Source: Calendula officinalis (lineage: Eukaryota > Streptophyta > Magnoliopsida > Asterales > Asteraceae). From it: 64,000 nt of DNA. Position numbers and translations under genes: made by a program. The notes beneath the pieces are model-generated. The model had not been told where the DNA came from. It saw nothing but the letters and a program-made list of their open reading frames with translations, and searched no databases. Of this stretch, positions 27,334 through 40,000 are shown in pieces (position 1 is the first letter of the stretch; the number at the start of each line of letters is the position of its first letter). The stretch is from contig OY970821.1 in NCBI GenBank assembly GCA_963853835.1, positions 51,104,646-51,168,645 on the forward strand. Direction: 5' to 3'.

Positions 27334-28812
27334 GTGAAACCGGCTACTAGATCTGCCATATCTAACATCCTGCCTTTTAAATTAGGTTCTTTACCTGTGA
27401 AGTATTTAGGAGTCCCCCTTTTGTCTTCAAGGCTTTATGTGAAGGATTGTAGCATCTTGGTTGATAAAGTTAAGAAGAGATTGTGGGATTGGAGGAACAA
27501 ATCCTTGTCGTTTGCGGGCAGATTGCAATTGATACAATCTGTGTTGGGCTCAATGCAGATGTATTGGTCTTCTGTTTTTATACTCCCTAAAGCTATCTCT
27601 AAAGATATTGAGAGACTGATTAGAGGTTTTTTATGGTGTCATGGGGAGTATCAAAGAGGTAAAGCTAAGGTCAGGTGGGATAGACTTTGTATCCCCAAAT
27701 GTCATGGTGGTCTGGGCCTTAGATTGTTACATTCTTGGAATATTACTCTTATGAGTAAACATACTTGGAATATAATCAGTAAGAAGGATTCTTTATGGGT
27801 GAAATGGGTTAATGAAATAAGGCTAAAGAATAGAAATTTTTGGTCCTTACCTATTCCTAACAGTATGTGTTGGAGCTGGAGGAACATTCTAAAAAACAGA
27901 AACACTGTTAGGAATTTCTTCTTTTATAAAGTTGGAAATGGTAGGGACACTTCTGCTTGGTATGATAATTGGCATTCTATTGGCCCTTTATGTTTCTTCA
28001 TTTCTAATAGGGAAATATATGAGGCTGGTTTCTCCCAAGATGTTTCTGTTCATGATATTGTTGAAAATGGGAATTGGAGGGTTCCGGATTTGTGGTTGCA
28101 GAAGTTTGATTGGATTTTCAATAATGATCCTCCTGTTTTGAGAGATGATTTGCAGGATAAAGTTTGTTGGAAATCTGCTAAAGGTAAATGTAACCCTTTT
28201 TCTGTTTCTGATGCTTGGTATGATTTAAGAGAAACTGGACAGGAGGTTGGTTGGGCTAATTGGGTCTGGTACAGCCAAAACATCCCAAGACATGCTTTCA
28301 TTTTATGGCTTGCTATGTTGGGAAAGTTGAAAACTCAAGATAAATTTCAGATTGATTATGAAAAAGATGATTTGAGATGTACTTTTTGTAATCTGCAATT
28401 GGATTCACATGACCATTTGTTTTTTGAGTGTGATTATTCTAAAACGGTCTGGGATATCATGAAGAGCAGGTCTAGGATGGACCATTTTCCTGATAAATGG
28501 TCATATTTAATCCTATACCTTGAAAGAATCCCTATTAACAAATCGGTTTGGAGCATTATCAAAAGACTTGTCCTTGGTGCTACGGTGTACTTTCTCTGGT
28601 AGGAAAGGAATCTGAGAATTTTTCAAAGCAAGCATAGAAGTGTGGAAGATCTGTGCAGTATTATTATTAATAATGTCAGATTGAGATTGTTGGGTTTAAA
28701 TATCAGAAAATCAAAGCAGTCTACTCTTGCAGCCGAAATCTGGAATTTTAGTTTGATGCATGGTGATGAAAATGGAGAATCTTCCAATTATGCTGATCAT
28801 GATAAGAGATAA
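27334..28812 (+). pseudogene. LINE ORF2 remnant: RT C-terminus and zf-RVT domain
   Basis: The frame runs from the insertion junction (no true start; the first codon, GTG, is internal to the lost ORF) to a TAG at 28600-28602 after 422 codons. It then continues in frame for 69 more codons to TAA at 28810-28812. Residues 20-29 include LPVKYLGVPL and residues 57-70 LSFAGRLQLIQSVL, both typical of the region after the catalytic core in plant LINE reverse transcriptases. Residues about 289-373 form the zf-RVT domain, with C349, C352, H361 and C366 as the likely zinc ligands and HAFILWLA and HLFFEC around them. The TAG falls where related elements usually have FLWQERN, so a CAG to TAG change is likely. 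The catalytic FADD box and endonuclease are missing. This is non-functional in cis. Confidence 0.92.
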
Positions 28813-29066
28813 CTGGAATGAGTTTGTTGGGAGTTTTATAGATTTCTTCAGAATTATTTGGGGCTGCCTGTGCACTGGTAAGGGTAGTTTGGGTATTATC
28901 AGGCATTTTTTGAAGATGGATTTCATTGAGCAGGCTTGGAGTATTTTTTTTATATTCTTCTGGAATTTTGGAGATTTTTAGAAATATTTCTGGAATTTTT
29001 GGCCCGTTGGGCCTTTATACCAATAACTGCTATGAGCTGCACCGCATAAAGGAAAGTCGTAAATTA

Positions 29067-30113
29067 ATGAGTTTTTTGTGCGTTTTAAGTGTGAGCTGCA
29101 GTTTTTTTCTTATATGTTTTGCAGGTCAAAATATTACCATTTGGAAGTTGGGTGCTATCTGCCATAATTATGGATGCTTCATTGATGTTGTTTTGAAGAT
29201 AGTTAGGCTTTGGGGCAGGTGTTTAAAGTGCAGAATCTGGAGTGGAAAATGGTGGATTATAACCCTTATTAAAGATTTTGGTCATAGTCAGGACAATTTC
29301 GGTCAAAGATGTGATATGACCAATTTCCTAAGGGTTATTAATCTACCATGTTTGTTGCAATTTGGCAATGGGTTTAAAGGATGGTTGACCCTTTCAAGGT
29401 CAAAATTGAAGATGGATTTAAGGATCGGGATTGAAGACTGGGCTACTGTTGACTTTATAAAAGTCAGTGAAGGTCAATTTGGGTTGAAGTGCTTTTCTAT
29501 GAGGATTCTGACTTACACCGAGTCAAAATTCTGCATTGCCTATATAATGCATTGTTATTTAGGTAATGTTCATAGATTTTATAATTTTGTTATCTTGACT
29601 ATCATCGGGTCAATATTGGGAAAGATTAAATGTAGCTGGTCAAAGTGTTATGGATGTTTGAATTGGATGTTGAATCTGCTCGGGTTAAAGGGAGTCTTCA
29701 GGCTTTTGGATTGTAATGTTATAAAATATTGTTATGGCATTATGGGTTTAATTTTGACTTTCATTGGGTCAAAATCAAGCCTTAATCCGGTTTATGATGG
29801 AAAAGGTGTAAAGATTGATATGAGCATGGATTGTGTTAAGCGCAAAATACACAAGTTGAAGATCAAGCCTAATCACAAGTGCAATTTGATTGCTAGAACT
29901 GATGTTTGGAACATTAAAGAGACTTTTGATTTTTTGTTTTGTGATGGAAAAAGATTTTTTTATAAGCTTAGAGGTTTTGGTATACCTAGACTAGGTTTAG
30001 TCATTGGCTTTAGAGTTATGCTTATTTTGTTGGTCTTATTCCCAAAGCATGTTTTGGGAGGCCAAATAGTTTTTCAAGATGTGGTAATTTTACCCATCTT
30101 TGTTTGTAAATAA
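29067..30113 (+). CDS. Long open reading frame of unknown nature in the LINE 3' region
   Basis: 348 codons from the first ATG (29067). The same frame is open upstream to a TTG at 28926, giving 395 codons before TAA at 30111-30113. In DNA this AT-rich, a stop is expected about every 13-16 codons, so an open frame of this length is not expected by chance. I recognise no domain. The product would be rich in hydrophobic residues and Cys, Trp and Lys, with clusters such as CYGCLNW and CLKCRIW and a hydrophobic stretch near the C-terminus (GFRVMLILLVLFP). There is no obvious signal peptide at the ATG. It could be an extra LINE reading frame, captured host sequence or a compositional accident. Whether it is translated is unknown. 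Confidence 0.3.
   Translation: MSFLCVLSVSCSFFLICFAGQNITIWKLGAICHNYGCFIDVVLKIVRLWGRCLKCRIWSGKWWIITLIKDFGHSQDNFGQRCDMTNFLRVINLPCLLQFGNGFKGWLTLSRSKLKMDLRIGIEDWATVDFIKVSEGQFGLKCFSMRILTYTESKFCIAYIMHCYLGNVHRFYNFVILTIIGSILGKIKCSWSKCYGCLNWMLNLLGLKGVFRLLDCNVIKYCYGIMGLILTFIGSKSSLNPVYDGKGVKIDMSMDCVKRKIHKLKIKPNHKCNLIARTDVWNIKETFDFLFCDGKRFFYKLRGFGIPRLGLVIGFRVMLILLVLFPKHVLGGQIVFQDVVILPIFVCK
29124..29780 (+). repeat. Interspersed GGTCAAAAT-like motif
   Basis: Variants of GGTCAAAAT occur at 29124, 29301, 29398, 29472 (GGTCAATTT), 29521 (AGTCAAAATT), 29608 (GGTCAATAT), 29639 (GGTCAAAGT) and 29767 (GGTCAAAAT). Spacing is irregular (about 30-180 bp) and the motif falls in different reading frames, so it is conserved as DNA or RNA rather than as peptide. 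It may be the residue of decayed tandem repeats. Confidence 0.45.
30041..30058 (+). other. Inverted repeat near the LINE 3' end
   Basis: CCCAAA and TTTGGG flank a short loop (CCCAAAGCATGTTTTGGG), about 100 nt before the A-rich tail. Reverse transcriptases of some LINEs recognise a 3' stem-loop of their RNA, so this is a candidate, but nothing in the sequence proves that role. Confidence 0.35.
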
Positions 30114-30157
30114 CTTTTCTTTGTTGTTATAGTTTTTTCCGGGCATAGCCCTTTAAC

Positions 30158-30176
30158 AAAAAAAAAATAAAAAAAA
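30158..30176 (+). other. A-rich tail of the LINE
   Basis: Ten A, one T, then seven or more A follow ATAGCCCTTTAAC, directly before the satellite resumes. It marks the 3' end of the reverse-transcribed RNA and fixes the plus orientation of the element. Confidence 0.9.
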
Positions 30177-33100
30177 ATAACCCATAACCATGGTCCTTGA
30201 ATCATTATAACCACTAGATGTCCATGACTGATACTGATGGCCCTTGAACCATTATAACTACTAGCCATGTCCAATAGCCTACAGATATACATTTTACAAG
30301 TAATAGGTGTCCATAACCCATAACCATGGTTCTTGAACCATTATAACCACTAGATGTCCATAACTGATACTGATGGCCCATGAACCATTTTAACTAGTAA
30401 CCTTGACCAGTACCCTACAGATATCCATTTTACAAGTAATAGGTGTCCATAACCCATAACCAAGGCCAGTGAACCATTATAACCACTACATGTCCATAAC
30501 TCATATCGATGGCCCTTGAACCATTATAACTACTAGCCATGACCAATAGCCTATAGATATCGATTTTAAAAGTAATAGGTGTCCATTACGCATAACAATC
30601 GTCCCTGAACCAGTATAACCACTAGATTTCCATAACTGATACCGATGGCCCTTGAACCATTATAACTACTAGCCATGACCAATAGCCTATAGATATCCAT
30701 TTTACAAGTAATAGGTGTCCATAACCCATAACCAGGGTCCTTGAACCATTATAACAACTAGATGTCCATAACAGAAACTGATAGCCCTTGAACCATTATA
30801 ACTACTAGCCATGTCCAATAGCCTACAGATATACATTTTACAAGTAATAGGTGTCCATAACCCACAACCAAGGCCATTGAACCATTATAACCACTAGACG
30901 TCCATAACTGATACTGATGGCCCATGAACCATTTTAACTAGTAACCTTGACCAGTACCCTACAGATATCCATTTTACAAGTAATAGGTGTCCATAACCCA
31001 TAACAATCGTCGTCGAACCATTATAACCACTAGATGTCCATAACTGACACTGATGGCCCTTGAACCATTATAACTACTAGCCTTGACCAATAGCCTATAG
31101 ATATCCATTTTACAAGTAATAGGTGTCCATAACCCATAACCATGGTCCTTGAATCATTATAACCACTAGATGTCCATGACTGATACTGATGGCCCTTGAA
31201 CCATTATAACTACTAGCCATGTCCAATAGCCTACAGATATACATTTTACAAGTAATAGGTGACCATAACCCATAACCATGGTTCTTGAACCATTGTAATC
31301 ACTAGATGTCCATAACTGATACTGATGGCCCATGAACCATTTTAACTAGTAACCTTGACCAGTACCCTACAGATATCCATTTTACAAGTAATAGGTGTCC
31401 ATAACCCATAACCAAGGCCAGTGAACCATTATAACCACTACATGTCCATAACTCATATCGATGGCCCTTGAACCGTTATAACTACTAGCCATGACCAATA
31501 GCCTATAGATATCGATTTTAAAAGTAATAGGTGTCCATTACGCATAACAATCGTCCCTGAACCAGTATAACCACTAGATTTCCATAACTGATACCGATGG
31601 CCCTTGAACCATTATAACTACTAGCCACGACCAATAGCCTATAGATATCCATTTTACAAGTAATAGGTGTCCATAACCCATAACCATGGTCCTTGAACCA
31701 TTATAACAACTAGATGTCCATAACAGAAATTGATAGCCCTTGAACCATTATAACTACTAGCCATGTCCAATAGCCTACAGATATACATTTTACAAGTAAT
31801 AGGTGTCCATAACCCACAACCAAGGCCATTGAACCATTATAACCACTAGATGTCCATAACTGATACTGATGGCCCATGAACCATTTTAACTAGTAACCTT
31901 GACCAGTACCCTACAGATATCCATTTTACAAGTAATAGGTGTCCATAACCCATAACAATCGTCGTCGAACCATTATAACCACTAGATGTCCATAACTGAC
32001 ACTGATGGCCCTTGAACCATTATAACTACTAGCCTTGACCAATAGCCTATAGATATCCATTTTACAAGTAATAGGTGTCCATAACCCATAACCATGGTCC
32101 TTGAATCATTATAACCACTAGATGTCCATGACTGATACTGATGGCCCTTGAACCATTATAACTACTAGCCATGTCCAATAGCCTACAGATATACATTTTA
32201 CAAGTAATAGGTGTCCATAACCCATAACCATGGTTCTTGAACCATTGTAACCACTAGATGTCCATAACTGATACTGATGGCCCATGAACCATTTTAACTA
32301 GTAACCTTGACCAGTACCCTACAGATATCCATTTTACAAGTAATAGGTGTCCATAACCCATAACCAAGGCCAGTGAACCATTATAACCACTACATGTCCA
32401 TAACTCATATCGATGGCCCTTGAACCGTTATAACTACTAGCCATGACCAATAGCCTATAGATATCGATTTTAAAAGTAATAGGTGTCCATTACGCATAAC
32501 AATCGTCCCTGAACCAGTATAACCACTAGATTTCCATAACTGATACCGATGGCCCTTGAACCATTATAACTACTAGCCATGACCAATAGCCTATAGATAT
32601 CCATTTTACAAGTAATAGGTGTCCATAACCCATAACCATGGTCCTTGAACCATTATAACAACTAGATGTCCATAACAGAAACTGATAGCCCTTGAACCAT
32701 TATAACTACTAGCCATGACCAATAGCCTATAGATATACATTTTACAAGTAATAGGTGTCCATAACCCACAACCAAGGCCATTGAACCATTATAACCACTA
32801 CATGTCCATAACTCATATCGATGGCCCTTGAACCATTATAACTACTAGCCATGACCAATAGCCTATAGATAACCATTTTACAAGTAATAGGTGTCCATTA
32901 CCCATAACAATCGTCGTCGAACCATTATAACCACTAGATGTCCATAACTGACACTGATGGCCCTTGAACCATTATAACTACTAGCCATGACCAATAGCCT
33001 ATAGATATCGATTTTAAAAGTAATAGGTGTCCATTACGCATAACAATCGTCCCTGAACCAGTATAACCACTAGATTTCCATAACTGATACCGATGGCCCT

Positions 33101-36100
33101 TGAACCATTATAACTACTAGCCATGACCAATAGCCTATAGATATCCATTTTACAAGTAATAGGTGTCCATAACCCATAACCATGGTCCTTGAACCATTAT
33201 AACAACTAGATGTCCATAACAGAAACTGATAGCCCTTGAACCATTATAACTACTAGCCATGTCCAATAGCCTACAGATATACATTTTACAAGTAATAGGT
33301 GTCCATAACCCACAACCAAGGCCATTGAACCATTATAACCACTAGATGTCCATAACTAATACTGATGGCCCATGAACCATTTTAACTAGTAACCTTGACC
33401 AGTACCCTACAGATATCCATTTTACAAGTAATAGGTGTCCATAACCCATAACCAAGGCCAGTGAACCATTATAACCACTAGATGTCCATAACTGACACTG
33501 ATGGCCATTGAACCATTATAACTACTAGCCTTGACCAATAGCCTATAGATATCCATTTTACAAGTAATAGGTGTCCATAACCCATAACCATGGTCCTTGA
33601 ATCATTATAACCACTAGATGTCCATGACTGATACTGATGGCCCTTGAACCATTTTAACTACTAGCCATGTCCAATAGCCTACAGATATACATTTTACAAG
33701 TAATAGGTGTCCATAACCCATAACCATGGTTCTTGAACCATTATAACCACTAGATTTCCATAACTGATACTGATGGCCCATGAACCATTTTAACTAGTAA
33801 CCTTGACCAGTACCCTACAGATATCCATTTTAAATGTAATAGGTGTCCATAACCCATAACCAAGGCCAGTGAACCATTATAACCACTACATGTCCATAAC
33901 TCATATCGATGGCCCTTGAACCATTATAACTACTAGCCATGACCAATAGCCTATAGATATCGATTTTAAAAGTAATAGGTGTCCATTACGCATAACAATC
34001 GTCCCTGAACCAGTATAACCACTAGATTTCCATAACTGATACCGATGGCCCTTGAACCATTATAACTACTAGCCATGACCAATAGCCTATAGATATCCAT
34101 TTTACAAGTAATAGGTGTCCGTAACCCATAACCATGGTCCTTGAACCATTATAACAACTAGATGTCCATAACAGAAACTGATAGCCCTTGAACCATTATA
34201 ACTACTAGCCATGTCCAATAGCCTACAGATATACATTTTACAAGTAATAGGTGTCCATAACCCACAACCAAGGCCATTGAACCATTATAACCACTAGATG
34301 TCCATAACTGATACTGATGGCCCATGAACCATTTTAACTAGTAACCTTGACCAGTACCCTACAGATATCCATTTTACAAGTAATAGGTGTCCATAACCCA
34401 TAACAATCGTCGTCGAACCATTATAACCACTAGATGTCCATAACTGACACTGATGGCCCTTGAACCATTATAACTACTAGCCTTGACCAATAGCCTATAG
34501 ATATCCATTTTACAAGTAATAGGTGTCCATAACCCATAACCATGGTCCTTGAATCATTATAACCAGTAGATGTCCATGACTGATACTGATGGCCCTTGAA
34601 CCATTATAACTACTAGCCATGTCCAATAGCCTACAGATATACATTTTACAAGTAATAGGTGTCCATAACCCATAACCATGGTTCTTGAACCATTATAACC
34701 ACTAGATTTCCATAACTGATACTGATGGCCCATGAACCATTTTAACTAGTAACCTTGACCAGTACCCTACAGATATCCATTTTACAAGTAATAGGTGTCC
34801 ATAACCCATAACCAAGGCCAGTGAACCATTATAACCACTACATGTCGATAACTCATATCGATGGCCCTTGAACCATTATAACTACTAGCCATGACCAATA
34901 GCCTATAGATATCGATTTTAAAAGTAATAGGTGTCCATTACGCATAACAATCGTCCCTGAACCAGTATAACCACTAGATTTCCATAACTGATACCGATGG
35001 CCCTTGAACCATTATAACTACTAGCCATGACCAATAGCCTATAGATATCCATTTTACAAGTAATAGGTGTCCATAACCCATAACCATGGTCCTTGAACCA
35101 TTATAACAACTAGATGTCCATAACAGAAACTGATAGCCCTTGAACCATTATAACTACTAGCCATGTCCAATAGCCTACAGATATACATTTTACAAGTAAT
35201 AGGTGTCCATAACCCACAACCAAGGCCATTGAACCATTATAACCACTAGATGTCCATAACTGATACTGATGGCCCATGAACCATTTTAACTAGTAACCTT
35301 GACCAGTACCCTACAGATATCCATTTTACAAGTAATAGGTGTCCATAACCCATAACAATCGTCGTCGAACCATTATAACCACTAGATGTCCATAACTGAC
35401 ACTGATGGCCCTTGAACCATTATAACTACTAGCCTTGACCAATAGCCTATAGATATCCATTTTACAAGTAATAGGTGTCCATAACCCATAACCATGGTCC
35501 TTGAATCATTATAACCACTAGATGTCCATGACTGATACTGATGGCCCTTGAACCATTATAACTACTAGCCATGTCCAATAGCCTACAGATATACATTTTA
35601 CAAGTAATAGGTGTCCATAACCCATAACCATGGTTCTTGAACCATTATAACCACTAGATTTCCATAACTGATACTGATGGCCCATGAACCATTTTAACTA
35701 GTAACCTTGACCAGTACCCTACAGATATCCATTTTACAAGTAATAGGTGTCCATAACCCATAACCAAGGCCAGTGAACCATTATAACCACTACATGTCCA
35801 TAACTCATATCGATGGCCCTTGAACCATTATAACTACTAGCCATGACCAATAGCCTATAGATATCGATTTTAAAAGTAATAGGTGTCCATTACGCATAAC
35901 AATCGTCCCTGAACCAGTATAACCACTAGATTTCCATAACTGATACCGATGGCCCTTGAACCATTATAACTACTAGCCATGACCAATAGCCTATAGATAT
36001 CCATTTTACAAGTAATAGGTGTCCATAACCCATAACCATGGTCCTTGAACCATTATAACAACTAGATGTCCATAACAGAAACTGATAGCCCTTGAACCAT

Positions 36101-37000
36101 TATAACTACTAGCCATGTCCAATAGCCTACAGATATACATTTTACAAGTAATAGGTGTCCATAACCCACAACCAAGGCCATTGAACCATTATAACCACTA
36201 GATGTCCATAACTGATACTGATGGCCCATGAACCATTTTAACTAGTAACCTTGACCAGTACCCTACAGATATCCATTTTACAAGTATTAGGTGTCCATAA
36301 CCCATAACAATCGTCGTCGAACCATTATAACCACTAGATGTCCATAACTGACACTGATGGCCCTTGAACCATTATAACTACTAGCCTTGACCAATAGCCT
36401 ATAGATATCCATTTTACAAGTAATAGGTGTCCATAACCCATAACCACGGTCCTTGAATCATTATAACCACTAGATGTCCATGACTGATATTGATGGCCCT
36501 TGAACCATTATAACTACTAGCCATGTCCAATAGCCTACAGATATACATTTTACAAGTAATAGGTGTCCATAACCCATAACCATGGTTCTTGAACCATTAT
36601 AACCACTAGATGTCCATAACTGATACTGATGGCCCATGAACCATTTTAACTAGTAACCTTGACCAGTACCCTACAGATATCCATTTTACAAGTAATAGGT
36701 GTTCATAACCCATAACCAAGGCCAGTGAACCATTATAACCACTACATGTCCATAACTCATATCGATGGCCCTTGAACCATTATAACTACTAGCCATGACC
36801 AATAGCCTATAGATATCGATTTTAAAAGTAATAGGTGTCCATTACGCATAACTATCGTCCCTGAACCAGTATAACCACTAGATTCTCATAACTGATACCG
36901 ATGGCCCTTGAACCATTATAACTACTAGCCATGACCAATAGCCTATAGATATCCATTTTACAAGTAATAGGTGTCCATAACCCATAACCATGGTCCTTGA
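30177..37000. repeat. 7-mer HOR (952 bp) right of the LINE
   Basis: Anchors at 30562, 31514, 32466, 33010, 33962, 34914, 35866 and 36818 are spaced 952, 952, 544, 952, 952, 952 and 952 bp. The single 544-bp (4-monomer) step at 32466-33010 contains an inserted set of variants (CTATAGATAACC and CATTACCCATAAC monomers), so it is a rearranged partial copy. The order of variant monomers matches the block left of the LINE. Confidence 0.9.
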
Positions 37001-40000
37001 ACCATTATAACAACTAGATGTCCATAATAGAAACTGATAGCCCTTGAACCATTATAACTACTAGCCATGACAAATAGCCTATAGATATACATTTTACAAG
37101 TAATAGGTGTCCATAACCCACAACCAAGGCCATTGAACCATTTTAACCACTACATGTCCATAACTCATATCGATGGCCCTTGAACCATTATAACTCTAGC
37201 CATGACCAATAGCCTATAGATAACCATTTTACAAGTAATAGGTGTCCATTACCCATAACAATCGTCGTCGAACCATTATAACCACTAGATGTCCATAACT
37301 GACACTGATGGCCCTTGAACATTATAACTACTAGCCTTGACCAATAGCCTATAGATATCCATTTTACAAGTAATAGGTGTCCATAACCCATAACCATGGT
37401 CCTTGAATCATTATAACCACTAGATGTCCATGACTGATACTGATGGCCCTTGAACCATTATAACTACTAGCCATGTCCAATAGCCTACAGATATACATTT
37501 TACAAGTAATAGGTGTCCATAACCCATAACCATGGTTCTTGAACCATTATAACCACTAGATGTCCATAACTGATACTGATGGCCCATGAACCATTTTAAC
37601 TAGTAACCTTGACCAGTACCCTACAGATATCCATTTTACAAGTAATAGGTGTCCATAACCCATAACCAAGGCCAGTGAACCATTATAACCACTACATGTC
37701 CATAACTCATATCCATGACCCTTGAACCATTATAACTTCTAGCCATGACCACTACTCTATAGATTTCCATTTTACAAGTAATAGGTGTCCATAACCCATA
37801 ACCATGGTCCTTGAACCATTATAACAACTAGATGTCCATAACTGATACTGATGGCCCTTGAACCATTATAACTACTAGCCAAGACCGATAGCCTATAGAT
37901 ATACATTTTACAAGTAATAGGTGTCCATAACCCATAACCAAGGCCATTGAACCATTATAACCACTACATGTCCATAACTCATATCGATGGCCCTTGAACC
38001 ATTATAACTACTAGCCATGACCAATAGCCTATAGATATCGATTTTAAAAGTAATAGGTGTCCATTACGCATAACAATCGTCCCTGAACCAGTATAACCAC
38101 TAGATTTCCATAACTGATACCGATGGCCCTTGAACCATTATAACTACTAGCCATGACCAATAGCCTATAGATATCCATTTTACAAGTAATAGGTGTCCAT
38201 AACCCATAACCATGGTCCTTGAACCATTATAACAACTAGATGTCCATAACTGATACTAATAGCCCTTGAACCATTATAACTACTAGCCATGACCAATAGC
38301 CTATAGATATCCATTTTACATGTAATAGGTGTCCATAACCCGTAACCATGGTCCTTGAATCATTATAACCAGTAGATGTCCATGACTGATACTGATGGCC
38401 CTTGAACCATTATAACTACTAGCCATGTCCAATAGCCTACAGATATACATTTTACAAGTAATAGGTGTCCATAACCCATAACCATGGTTCTTGAACCATT
38501 ATAACCACTAGATGTCCATAACTGATACTGATGGCCCATGAACCATTTTAACTAGTAACCTTGACCAGTACCCTACAGATATCCATTTTACAAGTAATAG
38601 GTGTCCATAACCCATAACCAAGGCCAGTGAACCATTATAACCACTACATGTCCATAACTCATATCGATGGCCCCTGAACCATTATAACTTCTAGCCATGA
38701 CCAATACTCTATAGATTTCCATTTTACAAGTAATAGGTGTCCATAACCCATAACCATGGTCCTTGAACCATTATAACAACTAGATGTCCATAACTGATAC
38801 TGATGGCCCTTGAACCATTATAACTACTAGCCATGACCGATAGCCTATAAATATACATTTTACAAGTAATAGGTGTCCATAACCCACAACCAAGGCCATT
38901 GAACCATTATAACCACTACATGTCCATAACTCATATCGATGGCCCTTGAACCATTATAACTACTAGCCATGACCAATAGCCTATAGATAACCATTTTACA
39001 AGTAATAGGTGTCCATTACCCATAACAATCGTCGTCGAACCATTATAACCACTAGATGTCCATAACTGACACTGATGGCCCTTGAACCATTATAACTACT
39101 AGCCTTGACCAATAGCCTATAGATATCCATTTTACAAGTAATAGGTGTCCATAACCCATAACCATGGTCCTTGAATCATTATAACCACTAGATGTCCAAG
39201 ACTGATACTGATGGCCCTTGAACCATTATAACTACTAGCCATGTCCAATAGCCTATAGATATCGATTTTAAAAGTAATAGGTGTCCATTACGCATAACAA
39301 TCGTCCCTGAACCAGTATAACCACTAGATTTCCATAACTGATACCGATGGCCCTTGAACCATTATAACTACTAGCCATGACCAATAGCCTATAGATATCC
39401 GTTTTACAAGTAATAGGTGTCCATAACCCATAACCATGGTCCTTGAACCATTATAACAACTAGATGTCCATAACAGATACTGATAGCCCTTGAACCATTA
39501 TAACTACAAGCCATGACCAATAGCCTATAGATATACATTTTACAAGTAATAGGTGTCCATAACCCATAACCAAGGCCAGTGAACCATTATAACCACTACA
39601 TGTCCATAACTCATATCAATGGCCCTTGAACCATTATAACTTCTAGCCATGACCAATACTCTATAGATTTCCATTTTACAAGTAATAGGTGTCCATAACC
39701 CATAACCATGGTCCTTGAACCATTATAACTACTAGCCTTGACCAATAGCCTATAGATATCCATTTTACAAGTAATAGGTGTCCATAACCCATAACCATGG
39801 TCCTTGAACCATTATAACAACTAGATGTCCATAACAGATACTGATAGCCCTTGAACCATTATAACTACTAGCCATGACCAATAGCCTATAGATATACATT
39901 TTACAAGTAATAGGTGTCCATAACCCATAACCAAGGCCAGTGAACCATTATAACCACTACATGTCCATAACTCATATCAATGGCCCTTGAACCATTATAA

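Larger units (their letters stand above)
28813..30157 (+). other. LINE 3' region downstream of ORF2
   Basis: 1.35 kb between the ORF2 stop and the A-rich tail, T-rich on this strand. It holds a 12-bp direct repeat, TTCTGGAATTTT, at 28958 and 28988, a perfect inverted repeat, GGCCCGTTGGGCC, at 29001-29013, and a pyrimidine-rich stretch ending TTTTGCAG at about 29123 that looks like a 3' splice site. At least eight copies of a GTCAA-core motif are present, and a second inverted repeat lies near the end. It is longer than I would expect for a simple LINE 3' UTR. It also contains the long open frame listed separately. Confidence 0.6.
27334..30176 (+). mobile_element. 5'-truncated LINE (L1-type non-LTR retrotransposon)
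   Basis: About 2.84 kb of non-satellite DNA. It begins inside the ORF2 frame, carries a 3' region of about 1.35 kb, and ends in an A-rich tail on the plus strand, the layout of a 5'-truncated LINE copied by target-primed reverse transcription. The endonuclease domain and the catalytic part of the reverse transcriptase are absent, so it cannot move by itself. The left satellite stops after CATTTTACAAGTAAT and the right resumes at ATAACCCATAACC. No target-site duplication is visible, and the HOR register shows about 145 bp of satellite missing. The right end is uncertain by 2-3 bp because tail and satellite share A and T bases. It is in the same orientation as the strand on which the satellite is described. 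Confidence 0.93.

Noticed and set aside
27702..28301. Open frames on the minus strand (27702-27905, 28050-28301) and in another plus frame (27932-28141) inside the LINE
   Set aside because: Shadows of the ORF2 frame, which has clear zf-RVT and reverse-transcriptase C-terminal motifs.
28760..28981. 73-codon plus-strand frame overlapping the end of ORF2
   Set aside because: It is in a different frame from ORF2, is short and rich in Ile, Phe and Trp as expected from T-rich DNA, and has no recognisable motif.
29085..29125. Intron 3' end (pyrimidine tract followed by TTTTGCAG) suggesting a captured spliced gene
   Set aside because: A single acceptor-like site in T-rich DNA is weak. I found no matching donor or flanking exon, so it is only mentioned under the LINE 3' region.
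27318..30190. Target-site duplication for the LINE from A/T-rich similarity between CAAGTAAT and the tail AAATAACC
   Set aside because: The similarity is 3-4 bases in low-complexity sequence. The HOR register shows missing satellite rather than duplicated satellite.
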